Origin: Paraburkholderia rhizosphaerae
GTDB lineage: Bacteria; Pseudomonadota; Gammaproteobacteria; Burkholderiales; Burkholderiaceae
Assembly (NCBI RefSeq): GCF_004366595.1
Contig: NZ_SORE01000014.1
Location: 1 to 64,000 of the forward strand
Direction of reading: 5' to 3'
DNA: 64,000 nt
Positions 1 through 8,033 of this stretch are shown one piece after another; position 1 is the stretch's first letter, and each line of letters opens with the position of its first letter. The notes below the pieces were generated by a model. It was not told the origin of the DNA, searched no databases, and saw nothing but the letters and a program-made list of their open reading frames with translations. Both the position numbers and the translations under genes were made by a program.

Positions 1-350
1 CCCCAAAAACCATAAACAGAACCCAAGCAAAAACGGCTTCAAAACCGGACATTTCTATCTAGCCGGAACCCGGACATTTGAATCTGGCCATGACAATCGG
101 TTGTAGCGGCTAAGTTGTAATCTATGGCCAGCCCGAGATCTGCAACCTCTGGTTCTGTGATCCTCGTGGCTTGCGCAAATCTATCCGGAATCGATGTTCC
201 GCGATGAAAACCGCACCGGTCGATCCTCAAAATGTCGCCAGCTGCTGTGAGCTGTAGAACTTGTCAGGGTTTTCGTCCGGTCGCTGTGCCGTTGGATCAT
301 CAGATGCCCAGCAGTCGCAAAACCTGGTTGGGTGAATCGGTGAATCAGTA
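1..350. other. Left-edge stretch without a supported gene
   Basis: I see no convincing gene here. The motif ccggacattt occurs twice near the left edge (45-54 and 70-79), separated by a short spacer. Closely spaced subterminal repeats of this kind occur at the ends of some transposons, so the edge may be the end of an insertion sequence lying mostly outside the window. Open frames in this stretch are short and match nothing I recognise. Confidence 0.3.
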
Positions 351-590
351 TCAGTCCGCGAGTCTCAGGCGCGCGGCGTCGTACGCGATACGTCTGGTGA
401 GTACGGCCCACGCGATCCTGGCAAGCTTGTTGGCCACGGCACAGGCGACGACGTTCGCGTGCCGGCGCGTGAGCATCGAGCGGATCCACTCGCCAAGCCG
501 GTCAGTTCGCTGGTTCACGCGTTGCATGACGGCCCGCGCGCCTTGTACGAGCAAGTGACGCAGGTGCCTGTCGCCGCGCTGATATGACTC
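351..590 (-). pseudogene. IS110-family transposase, C-terminal remnant
   Basis: On the minus strand this stretch encodes the C-terminal end of an IS110-type transposase. A GDRHLRHLLVQGARAVMQR segment is followed by RRHANVVACAVANKLARIAW, which is the conserved tail next to the transposase_20 domain. IS110 transposases are DEDD recombinases that act through a circular intermediate. The open part starts near 554, and recognisable sequence continues to about 590 before similarity is lost. The catalytic N-terminal half is not contiguous: it survives separately at 866-1049 in the same orientation. The copy is dead and rearranged. Confidence 0.75.
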
Positions 591-636
591 CCGATGTCAA
601 TTGGGATGGGTTTCCAGGGGCAGCTCCGTGGCTGAA

Positions 637-830
637 GCAAATTTCCTGAGGGCGGCGTAGCAGTAACTCTCGACGGTGGATCACGCTGATATTCGCGGGT
701 TGGTTGCCGCATTACAGAGGTCCGTCTCATGAGCCTGCCGCTTCCTTACTACGCAAGTCGACTGTTGCCGTTGCCAAACGCGGTCGCGGATTGCTCGAAT
801 ACCGGGCTGCGCCGCCTTCAGGAAACTTGG
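637..830. repeat. Imperfect 25-bp inverted repeat pair flanking about 145 bp
   Basis: The 25 bases at 806-830 match the reverse complement of 637-661 at 21 of 25 positions, with a shared core cgccgcc-tcaggaaa. The pair bounds a 194-bp segment lying between the two transposase remnants. It could be the ends of a small non-autonomous element, or a fold-back left by rearrangement of IS ends. No target duplication was identified. Confidence 0.45.
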
Positions 831-865
831 AGTTTGCAGTGGTGCGCGATCTGTATGAGCTCCTT

Positions 866-1049
866 TATGCGACCTGTACGTTGGAAGGCAAAGCAAATGC
901 CATCCCCATTCGGCCGACGTCCCAGATGAAACCTGCCAGCTCGCGCGCGAAAGCTTCTTGCGGAACACCTCGTGGCCCTTCGCATCCTGCGCACGCAGAT
1001 GGAAGACATGTTTGCCCAGATCGATGCCGATCAGCGTGACCTCGTTCAT
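866..1049 (-). pseudogene. IS110-family transposase, N-terminal remnant
   Basis: A minus-strand start at 1049 opens MNEVTLIGIDLGKHVFHLRA, the signature N-terminus of IS110 transposases, including the first catalytic Asp of the DEDD set. After about 38 residues the frame leaves family sequence. A different minus frame then reads ARELAGFIWDVGR and stops near 866, resembling the C-terminal tail of another IS110-group transposase. The segment is therefore an N-terminus joined to a foreign tail by deletion or recombination. It cannot encode an active enzyme. Confidence 0.7.
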
Positions 1050-1222
1050 GGCGCTCTCCTCTATCGTGGACCGAACTGCTCATGGTAGAGCGGTCGCTGG
1101 GATCGGGCTGGCCATTTCACTATGTCCGCTTCTAGCTCGCCATGATTGCGCCCGGCGGCGGCGTTCCATGGGAGGGTTGAGAGTGATGACCCGCGCCGCG
1201 TGCTTGCGCGGCGCATGTGCAG

Positions 1223-2818
1223 CTAGTTCGACAGCGAATGGTCCTGCATAAGCATATCGGCCGCGCGTTCGCCGATCACGACGCAAGGCGCCATGGTATT
1301 CCCGGTCGTTACACGCGGTAGCACCGACGCATCCGCAATGCGCAGCCTGTCAATTCCGTACACGCGCAACCGGGAATCGACCACCGACATTTCATCGCGG
1401 CCCATCTTCGCGGTGCAGCTCTGGTGCGAATGGCTGACGGTCGCGTTACGGATAAACTCGTCCAACCCCTCGTCGTCAAACGTACCGGGTAGCCATTCAC
1501 GTTTTGTGAACGGCCGCAGCGGCGCCGAATTGCCGACGTCGCGATTGAACTCAATGCAGCGCTTGAGCGTCTGCCGGTCTTGCGCGGTGGCAAGGAAATT
1601 CGCTTCGATCTCGACCGGATCCGACGGCTGAGCGCCGGTTAGCCTGATTCTCCCGCGGCTTACCGGACGCAGCACCGCGGTAGTCAGAGACCATGCGTTG
1701 CCTGGCATGCCGCGTTCGCCCGCCGCCTCCGGACTCGCATACGGCAGTTCACACAAAAACGATTGCAAGTCGGGCCGATCCAGTGTGCTGTCGCTTTTCC
1801 ATAGCGCGGTCATTTCGGCGAGGTTGTTGCGGCCTTCGATGGGCTGTGGCGCCTCCCAAACGCAAGGCGCCATGAAGTGATCCTGAAAATTGCGGCCCAC
1901 ACCTTGCAAATGCTGAATGACCCGAATGCCGAAACGTCCCAATTCCGCCTCGTCGCCGATGCCCGATTGCATGAGCAACTTCGGCGTATGTATCGCACCA
2001 AGCGATAAAACGGTTTCGCATGTAGCATGCGCGCGCTTGAGCTCCCCCCGATGCAGATATTCGACGCCGTTCACGGTGCGTTGGTCGAATATTAGCCGCG
2101 TAACAAGCGCATCGGACAGGACGGTCAGATTCGGCCGATCCAGATACGGATGCACGTAGGCACGATATAGCGACACCCGCTTGCCGTCGCGCACGCACAG
2201 GTTTGTCAGCGCGACGCCGCCAGCGCCCTCCATCATTGCGCCGTTCTGGTCCTCAAACACCGGCACGCCTGCCTGCGCATAGGCCATGAGCCCGGCGTGC
2301 GCGATCGGATGCGGGTCGGGCGGCGGCTGCACGAACAGCAGACCGCCAGTACCGCGCCGCTGCGCATCCGGCGCGCCGTGCCAGTCCTCGATGCGCCGGT
2401 AGAGGCCTAGCACCGCGCGATAGCTCCAGCCGGGGTCGTCGAGTTCCGCGGCAAGGTCATCCCAGTCGGCCTGATGACCGCGCGACCAGGCCATCACATT
2501 GATGCTCGAACCGCCACCTAGCACCTTGCCCATCGCCATCGGAATGCTGCGGCCTTCCAGATGCTGATTCGGCGCGGCGCGAAAAAGCCAGTTCTGCGGG
2601 GCGCGGCGCAGTGCCGGCCATGCTGTTGCGGCTGTGATCTCCGCGATATCATCGCTGCCGCCCGCCTCCAGCAGCAGGACCTTGACGTCCGGATGCTCCG
2701 CAAGCCGGCGTGCCACAACCGAGCCTGATGCGCCCGCTCCGCAGACGATGAAATCGAAACGCGCATCCGGTACGTCTGGGCCGCCCGGCTTGGGCGCGGC
2801 AGATAAATCTGTCATCAC
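1223..2818 (-). CDS. GMC-family FAD-dependent oxidoreductase (choline dehydrogenase-like)
   Basis: The 531-residue protein is a flavin alcohol dehydrogenase of the glucose-methanol-choline family. The N-terminus has the FAD-binding Rossmann motif CGAGASGSVVARRL followed by LLLEAGG. The first GMC signature, GKVLGGGSSINVMAWSRG, lies near residue 95. The C-terminal domain holds the catalytic VSHSHQSC region (His near 463-465) and the final Asn in TGNTMAPCVVIGE. Length is normal for the family. It lies at the 3' end of a same-strand cluster, 194 bp after the TPP-enzyme genes, so it may share their transcript or have its own promoter. The alcohol substrate cannot be read from sequence. One known isethionate dehydrogenase (IseJ) is of this family, which is relevant given the neighbours, but choline-like or other alcohols are equally possible. 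Confidence 0.9.
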   Translation of the reverse strand: MMTDLSAAPKPGGPDVPDARFDFIVCGAGASGSVVARRLAEHPDVKVLLLEAGGSDDIAEITAATAWPALRRAPQNWLFRAAPNQHLEGRSIPMAMGKVLGGGSSINVMAWSRGHQADWDDLAAELDDPGWSYRAVLGLYRRIEDWHGAPDAQRRGTGGLLFVQPPPDPHPIAHAGLMAYAQAGVPVFEDQNGAMMEGAGGVALTNLCVRDGKRVSLYRAYVHPYLDRPNLTVLSDALVTRLIFDQRTVNGVEYLHRGELKRAHATCETVLSLGAIHTPKLLMQSGIGDEAELGRFGIRVIQHLQGVGRNFQDHFMAPCVWEAPQPIEGRNNLAEMTALWKSDSTLDRPDLQSFLCELPYASPEAAGERGMPGNAWSLTTAVLRPVSRGRIRLTGAQPSDPVEIEANFLATAQDRQTLKRCIEFNRDVGNSAPLRPFTKREWLPGTFDDEGLDEFIRNATVSHSHQSCTAKMGRDEMSVVDSRLRVYGIDRLRIADASVLPRVTTGNTMAPCVVIGERAADMLMQDHSLSN

Positions 2819-3012
2819 AACCTCGTTATGACGATGGTTAAGTGTGAAGCGCCTTGAAGCGCATCGATTGAAAGCCGCTTGTCATGCCGAACGACGACCA
2901 GCGGCGAGCACGCACTCAGCTTCCAAACGCCACGTTGACGCGTGACGTTCACCATCGCTGCGACCGCACCGCGACGCTCGACTGAATAAGGAGTCAGCAT
3001 GTACCCGGAAGG

Positions 3013-3618
3013 TTACTGGCTCGCGTGTGCGTCCCGCCCAAGCAATGCCTCACGGAAGCGGCTGCGCAACCACGGCCCGTCGCGCGGCGGCAGGCAGGTC
3101 GGCTCCGGTTTCGCGCTCACCTTGATGGCGGCAAGAACTGGCCCCTTGGCGCTCAGAAGGACATCGACATAATCTTCCAGCTCCTGCTGAGCGTGGATTG
3201 TCGACGTGCGCTCGAATCCTGCCGCACGCGCGATTGCCGCGATATCGACGCCGCGCCCGGCGTGGGCAAGCTGCATGCCGGTCTCAGCGTAGTATCCGTT
3301 GTCGATCACGACGACCGACAGGTTCAAGGGTTTGTCCACGCCCACCGTCGCCAGCGATCCCAGCCCCATCATCATCTCGCCGTCACCGACGAACACCACC
3401 ACCCGCTTTTGCGGTTGCGCTAGCGCAAGTCCGAGGCCGACCATCACCGCACCGCCCATTGCACCCCATAGATAGAAATTTCGCGGAGTGTCGCCCGCGG
3501 CCGCTGCGTCGAACGTTGGATTGCCAAGGCTCGTGACAGCTAGAACATCATCCCGCCGGTCCCTGAGAATTCGCTTCACTACCCGTCGACGGTTCAAAAG
3601 CTCTGCTTGCAGGGTCAT
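3013..3618 (-). CDS. TPP-dependent decarboxylase, beta (C-terminal TPP-binding) subunit, sulfopyruvate decarboxylase-like
   Basis: This 201-residue protein is only the C-terminal TPP-binding domain of a thiamine diphosphate enzyme. The diphosphate/Mg motif starts at GDGE (78-81) and ends at DNG (106-108), followed by YYAETGMQ. Its size and the separate upstream alpha subunit match the split architecture of sulfopyruvate decarboxylase (ComD/ComE). Most phosphonopyruvate decarboxylases are single longer chains. It starts three bases after the alpha subunit stop, so the two are surely co-translated and form one enzyme. Predicted chemistry is non-oxidative decarboxylation of a 2-oxo acid with a charged C3 substituent. 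The exact substrate is inference. Confidence 0.8.
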   Translation of the reverse strand: MTLQAELLNRRRVVKRILRDRRDDVLAVTSLGNPTFDAAAAGDTPRNFYLWGAMGGAVMVGLGLALAQPQKRVVVFVGDGEMMMGLGSLATVGVDKPLNLSVVVIDNGYYAETGMQLAHAGRGVDIAAIARAAGFERTSTIHAQQELEDYVDVLLSAKGPVLAAIKVSAKPEPTCLPPRDGPWLRSRFREALLGRDAHASQ

Positions 3619-3621
3619 TTC

Positions 3622-4140
3622 CTACTCCTTTTTGAAGTTCTTGGTGCCAATCACGCGCTGGCCAATCAGCACGGCAACCATGCGCGACGTATTGAAGCCA
3701 AAATTCAACGCTGCCCGAACCGTTTCACCGACGTCCCTCGCATCGTCCGCGCGATAGACGTACACGCCCGCCGACTCCAGCGCATTCTGTGTGGACTTGC
3801 CCATCGCGACCTGCCATGGGTTGAACTCGCCCCACTCGCCACGCATCGTCACGATCATCACGATTGGCATACGGCATTCGTGCTGCAAAGACAGCATGTT
3901 GATACAGTTCCCGACCCCGCTCGACTGCAGAAGCAGCACGCCGCGCTGGCCGCCGATCCAGGCGCCACCGATCATCGCGACCCCCTCCTCCTCCGTTGTC
4001 AGTGAAACTGCGCGAATTTCATCGTCATCCTCACAGAGTTCGATAAGGCGTTTGTGGCCCGCGTCAGGCACATACGCTACCTGACGTACATCGGTGGCTT
4101 TAAGATGCTGAAAGATTGTTTCTGGCCAGATCGTAGACAT
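3622..4140 (-). CDS. TPP-dependent decarboxylase, alpha (N-terminal) subunit, sulfopyruvate decarboxylase-like
   Basis: The 172-residue protein is the N-terminal pyrimidine-binding domain of a TPP enzyme, encoded alone. The triplet EEE at 50-52, in TTEEEGVAMIGGA, contains the conserved Glu that activates the cofactor. GVLLLQSSGVGNCINML and RMPIVMIVTMRGEWGE follow the ComD/phosphonopyruvate decarboxylase pattern. It cannot act without the beta subunit encoded immediately downstream. Together they total about 370 residues, roughly one phosphonopyruvate decarboxylase chain split in two. The aminotransferase gene directly upstream could supply the 2-oxo acid. Confidence 0.8.
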   Translation of the reverse strand: MSTIWPETIFQHLKATDVRQVAYVPDAGHKRLIELCEDDDEIRAVSLTTEEEGVAMIGGAWIGGQRGVLLLQSSGVGNCINMLSLQHECRMPIVMIVTMRGEWGEFNPWQVAMGKSTQNALESAGVYVYRADDARDVGETVRAALNFGFNTSRMVAVLIGQRVIGTKNFKKE

Positions 4141-4231
4141 GAGATCGAAATCTCCTTGATGAACTGAGAAAGTTGTTGCGCTTTCGGAGGTGACGACGCG
4201 CGAGAGTCGGACGACTACGATGAGCGTTTCC

Positions 4232-5443
4232 TCAACTCGCGCTGAGGAAACGCCTTAAACGGTCGATTCCTGCGTCGATTAGCGCCGGTTCACACGCGTA
4301 ACACCAGCGTACGAAGCCCTCACCCTCGTGACCAAAAGCGCTCCCCGGCGCGAGACCGAGACCGACGTCGCGCACTAGCGACTTGCATAGCGAAAGGCTG
4401 TCTGTTATATCGCGCAATGAAAAGAAGACGTACATTGCACCACAGGGCGACTTTGCATCGATGCCGCAATTCAGGGAGAGCGAACGCAAAAGATAGTTAC
4501 GCGAGGCATGCAGGTGTCGAACCAGGGTCTGTATCGCCATTTCCCCGTGCTCTACTGCCGCTACACCTGCGTGCTGCACGAATGATGGTGCGCACGAGGT
4601 GTTGTACTCGATGAGCTTGCAGAGATCGTCCATCACCCCCAAAGGGGCGATCATCCATCCAAGACGCCAGCCGGTCATCAGCCACGCTTTTGAAAACGAA
4701 TTCACACAGATGACGCGCTCGTTACGTGCTGCGAGGTCAAGAAAGGACGGCGCAACGCGCAAGCCCACCTCGTCCGGCGTGAGGTCGATTCCATAGTAGA
4801 GACGTTCATATACCTCATCCGCTACGATCCAGATACCGTGTCTGCGACAGTGATCGAGAACGGTTCGTTGATCGTCCCGGCTCATTACCCACCCGGTCGG
4901 ATTGTTCGGTGAGTTGATCATCAGCATCCGGGTATCCGGAGTGAGTGCGTCCAGCAACGCATCGAGATCGAGCGCCCAGCCGTTCCGGCCGTACCTCAGT
5001 GGAACAGTCTCGACGTACGCGCCCAGGATCTTTGGCATCTCAACGAGGTTCGGCCATAGCGGCGTAATCGCGACGACACGGTCGCCCGCACCCACGATCA
5101 GTTGAGTCGCCAACATCAGTGCGTTCACCCCGGCACTCGTCACCGCGACGTGATCGACCGACGTCGTGCCATGCAATCTGCTCACGTAACGCGAAAGAGC
5201 AGCGCGCAATGGATCGATCCCGAGGTTGTGCGTGTAGAACGTCGCGCCGTTAGTCAGGGCCGCGATCGCCGCCTCCCGAATGAATCCCGGGGTCGCAGAG
5301 TCGGACTCCCCGAACCAGAAGGGAACGATATCGGGCACCCCCATGCTGGCGTTGGCCACCTCGCGAATCTGCGAGGAACGTAGGATCCGCACTGCATCGC
5401 GGGCGTTGGGACCGCACATACGTTTGAAATTCAACGTGCTCAT
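4232..5443 (-). CDS. Class I/II PLP-dependent aminotransferase
   Basis: This is a fold-type I aminotransferase (403 residues). Family residues are all visible: NSPNNPTGW (178-185), ADEVYERLYYG (208-218) with the PLP-binding Asp and Tyr, NSFSKAWLMTGWRLGW (248-263) with the Schiff-base Lys252, and RWCYACE near the C-terminus with the carboxylate-binding Arg. An upstream TTG at 5476 is in frame. The ATG at 5443 is preferred because homologous sequence begins there and a GGTGG-like ribosome site precedes it. It sits between the dehydrogenase and the TPP decarboxylase genes, so it probably interconverts an amino acid and the 2-oxo acid the decarboxylase uses. Cysteate to sulfopyruvate would fit but is inference. 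Confidence 0.85.
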   Translation of the reverse strand: MSTLNFKRMCGPNARDAVRILRSSQIREVANASMGVPDIVPFWFGESDSATPGFIREAAIAALTNGATFYTHNLGIDPLRAALSRYVSRLHGTTSVDHVAVTSAGVNALMLATQLIVGAGDRVVAITPLWPNLVEMPKILGAYVETVPLRYGRNGWALDLDALLDALTPDTRMLMINSPNNPTGWVMSRDDQRTVLDHCRRHGIWIVADEVYERLYYGIDLTPDEVGLRVAPSFLDLAARNERVICVNSFSKAWLMTGWRLGWMIAPLGVMDDLCKLIEYNTSCAPSFVQHAGVAAVEHGEMAIQTLVRHLHASRNYLLRSLSLNCGIDAKSPCGAMYVFFSLRDITDSLSLCKSLVRDVGLGLAPGSAFGHEGEGFVRWCYACEPALIDAGIDRLRRFLSAS

Positions 5444-5500
5444 TTGATGCAACCACCAACCTGTTCTTTGAGACAACGACCGGAAATTCGTAGCCTGACG

Positions 5501-6425
5501 TCAGTCCGGACTCCATCCGGATGGCGTTCGGGCGCGCTCGATCCTCGCCATATCGCAGACCATATCGGCAATACCCGAGAAGTCGATCGCCCCCCTTCCG
5601 TTTGCTCTGGCAAGACTAAACGATGCGTGTACCGCCGATCCCACCGGCATCGGAACCTGAGTCGCGTGAGCCGCAGCCATCACGAGAGACAGATCCTTGT
5701 GCGCAAGGTCGATCGTAAATCCAGGCGCAGTATCGTCAGCAAGTACCTTGCTAGGGAAGTTGAGTCGAAGCTGTCCGTTGCTGGCCGAGGTCCCAAGGAG
5801 CACCTTTATCGTGCTCTTCAAGTCAAGGCCAAAACGTTGCGAGAGCGCGAGCGCCCGCCTCAGCGTTGACCTGACACAGCGTGATGGCGACATAATTGTT
5901 GACGAGCTTGGTTCGTCCTCCTGCCCCCACTCCGCCGCAGTGATAGACCATGGTGCCCATTGCATCGAGCAACGGCTTGATCCTCACGAAATCCGCGTCG
6001 CCTGCACCCACCATAAACAGGGATTCGCCGCGATCCGCATGCTCAGCAAGGCGGCCGACAGGCGCATCGACAACCGACATCCCATGTTGAACGGCTTCCC
6101 GATAAAGGCGGTCCGTGGCGAGGGGGTCAATGGTACTCATATCCACGAGCACGGTCCCTTCAGTGGCATTCGCAAAGATGCCACCGCTGCCCAACGCAAC
6201 AGATTCCACTTCGACGGACGTTGGCAGCATGGTGATCACGATCGTGCAATCGCGTGCGAGTTGCGCTACGTCCGAACTTGCACTGGCACCCATGTCAACA
6301 AGATCCGCAACCGGGAGCGGGTTCAAATCCATTACCACAAGCTTGAATCCCTTTCTGACCAGGTTCGAAGCCATGGGCTTGCCCATGCGGCCCAAACCGA
6401 TAAAACCGATCGTTTCCATTTCCAT
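5501..6425 (-). pseudogene. YihU-like beta-hydroxyacid dehydrogenase, frameshifted
   Basis: Two overlapping minus-strand frames together give one complete NAD(P)-dependent 3-hydroxyisobutyrate dehydrogenase-family protein of about 305 residues. The first frame starts at 6425 with IGFIGLGRMGKPMASNL. It carries DAPVGR (120-125) and the catalytic KLVNN (Lys173), then runs off family sequence after Ala190 and stops near 5823. The other frame resumes with ALSQRFGLDLKSTI and ends at 5501. Dropping one G from the GGG run at 5854-5856 restores the join exactly. PVGR in place of the usual PVSGG, together with TIDLAHKDLSL, resembles E. coli YihU, the sulfolactaldehyde reductase that also reduces succinic semialdehyde. 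Either the gene is recently broken or this is a one-base assembly error. All catalytic residues remain encoded. Confidence 0.85.
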
Positions 6426-6466
6426 TCCTTACATAAGAATCACCCGACGACACGAATGCCGGGCGT

Positions 6467-7897
6467 CTACCCATAAGCGACGTACGCGGTCTTGCTGACT
6501 GTATAAAATTCGACGGCGCTCTTTCCTTGTTCGCCCAGTCCATAGCTTGATGCGTTTCTCCCTCCGAACGGGACGTGATAGTCCAGTCCCGCGGTTGGCA
6601 GGTTGACCATCGTCAATCCACTTTTCGCGTTGAGCCGAAAGTGCGTAGCCAGCTTGTGCGAACGTGTACAGATTCCAGATGACAGCCCGTAGTCCGTGTC
6701 GTTAGCAATGGCCAGTGCCTCGTCGTAGTCCGAAGCGCAAATCACGCAAGCGAACGGTCCAAATATTTCGTCGCGGTTGATGCGCATGCTATTGGTACCC
6801 AGCATCAACGTCGGCCTCATGAAAAAGCCCGGCGTTTTTGCCTCGACAAGATCACCGCCCTCCAGGAGTTCTGCACCCTCGTCTTTTCCAATCTGGATAG
6901 AGCGCTGAATGGAGTCGAGTTGACGCTGATTAATGATTGGACCAATGTCCGTGTCTTCGACGAGTGCGTCGCCCACCTTCAGCGAGCGCATCCGCTTCAC
7001 GAGCGCCTCGACAAAGCGGTCATAGATCCGAGACATGACCACCAGACGGCTTGATGCGGTACAACGCTGCCCGGCAGAGAAGAACGCGCCGTTAGCCGCG
7101 CACTCAACCGCGACGTCGAGGTCCGCGTCGTCGAGCACTACGAGGGGGTTTTTCCCGCCCATCTCCAGCTGAATGCGCGCCATGCTGGGGATGGCCCGGC
7201 TGACGATCTCCCGTCCGGTGCACACGCTCCCGGTAAAACTGATCGCATCGACCTTTTCCGTCAGCGCAGGTCCGACGAGAGCGCCCGGCGCATTGATCAT
7301 GTTCACTACCCCTGGAGGAAGCCCGTTACGCTCGAGAATTCTCATCAACTCCCATGCAATCGCGGGGGTTTCTTCCGACGGCTTGAACACAACCGTGTTG
7401 CCGAACGCCAAGGCTGGGGCGAGTTTCCACGCTGCAATTGCAACCGGGAAATTCCAGGGCGTGATGACCGCGACCACACCGACGGGCTCACGACTTGTCA
7501 GCACGCCAATTCCTGGGCGGACCGAAGGCAGGTTCTCGCCGCCATAACGAACGGCCTCACCGGAAAAGAACTGGAAGATTTGCATGGCCCGCACAACTTC
7601 CCCAATACCCTCCGCTCTTGTTTTTCCCGCTTCGCGTGACACAAGTTCACCCAGTTCGTCCCTGCGCGCGGATATTTCCATCGCGGCCTTCATCAAGATG
7701 TCGCTACGAAGCTGGGTTGTCGTTGCAGACCATGATGGAAGCGCTTCGCGCGCAGCCACAACGGCTAACCGCGCTTGCTTCGGATTTGCAAGCGCGAATT
7801 CTCCGATGCAATCTCCCAGATTTGAAGGGTTGATGCTCGCGATCGATTCGCCACTGCCTACCCATTCGCCGTTAATGAGATTTGGTTTTGCTGCCAT
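6467..7897 (-). CDS. NAD(P)-dependent aldehyde dehydrogenase (semialdehyde dehydrogenase type)
   Basis: The 476-residue protein is a full aldehyde dehydrogenase that oxidises an aldehyde to a carboxylate. It has VITPWNFPVA with Asn149, the general base Glu245 in LEMGGKNP, the nucleophile Cys279 in SAGQRCTASSR, and a normal C-terminus. It groups by eye with succinate-semialdehyde, 2-oxoglutarate-semialdehyde and sulfolactaldehyde dehydrogenases. It is the first gene of the minus-strand cluster, divergent from the LysR gene across 136 bp, so it is probably the most directly LysR-controlled gene. The dehydrogenase gene follows after 41 bp. Confidence 0.92.
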   Translation of the reverse strand: MAAKPNLINGEWVGSGESIASINPSNLGDCIGEFALANPKQARLAVVAAREALPSWSATTTQLRSDILMKAAMEISARRDELGELVSREAGKTRAEGIGEVVRAMQIFQFFSGEAVRYGGENLPSVRPGIGVLTSREPVGVVAVITPWNFPVAIAAWKLAPALAFGNTVVFKPSEETPAIAWELMRILERNGLPPGVVNMINAPGALVGPALTEKVDAISFTGSVCTGREIVSRAIPSMARIQLEMGGKNPLVVLDDADLDVAVECAANGAFFSAGQRCTASSRLVVMSRIYDRFVEALVKRMRSLKVGDALVEDTDIGPIINQRQLDSIQRSIQIGKDEGAELLEGGDLVEAKTPGFFMRPTLMLGTNSMRINRDEIFGPFACVICASDYDEALAIANDTDYGLSSGICTRSHKLATHFRLNAKSGLTMVNLPTAGLDYHVPFGGRNASSYGLGEQGKSAVEFYTVSKTAYVAYG

Positions 7898-7939
7898 ACA
7901 TCTCTCCGTTCATTCGTTCCATACCTGCTGCTTTAAGCA

Positions 7940-8002
7940 CGGTCTCATGTTAAGAGTTGATGCAAGACCGTGTCGAATAGCATATGCTGATGCAAGCATC
8001 AG
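7940..8002. promoter_or_regulatory. Probable LysR operator region
   Basis: The 136-bp divergent spacer has three linked signals. TGATGCAAG occurs at 7958-7966 and again at 7988-7996, exactly 30 bp (about three helical turns) apart. The second copy is the left part of a perfect palindrome, CTGATGC-AA-GCATCAG (7987-8002). CGGTCT at 7940-7945 and AGACCG at 7965-7970 form a further inverted repeat around the first copy. This is the layout expected for LysR recognition and activation sites. Binding by the adjacent regulator is inferred. Confidence 0.6.
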
Positions 8003-8033
8003 AATGTGAGATGGACTGAGCAGGCGTGCGGGC

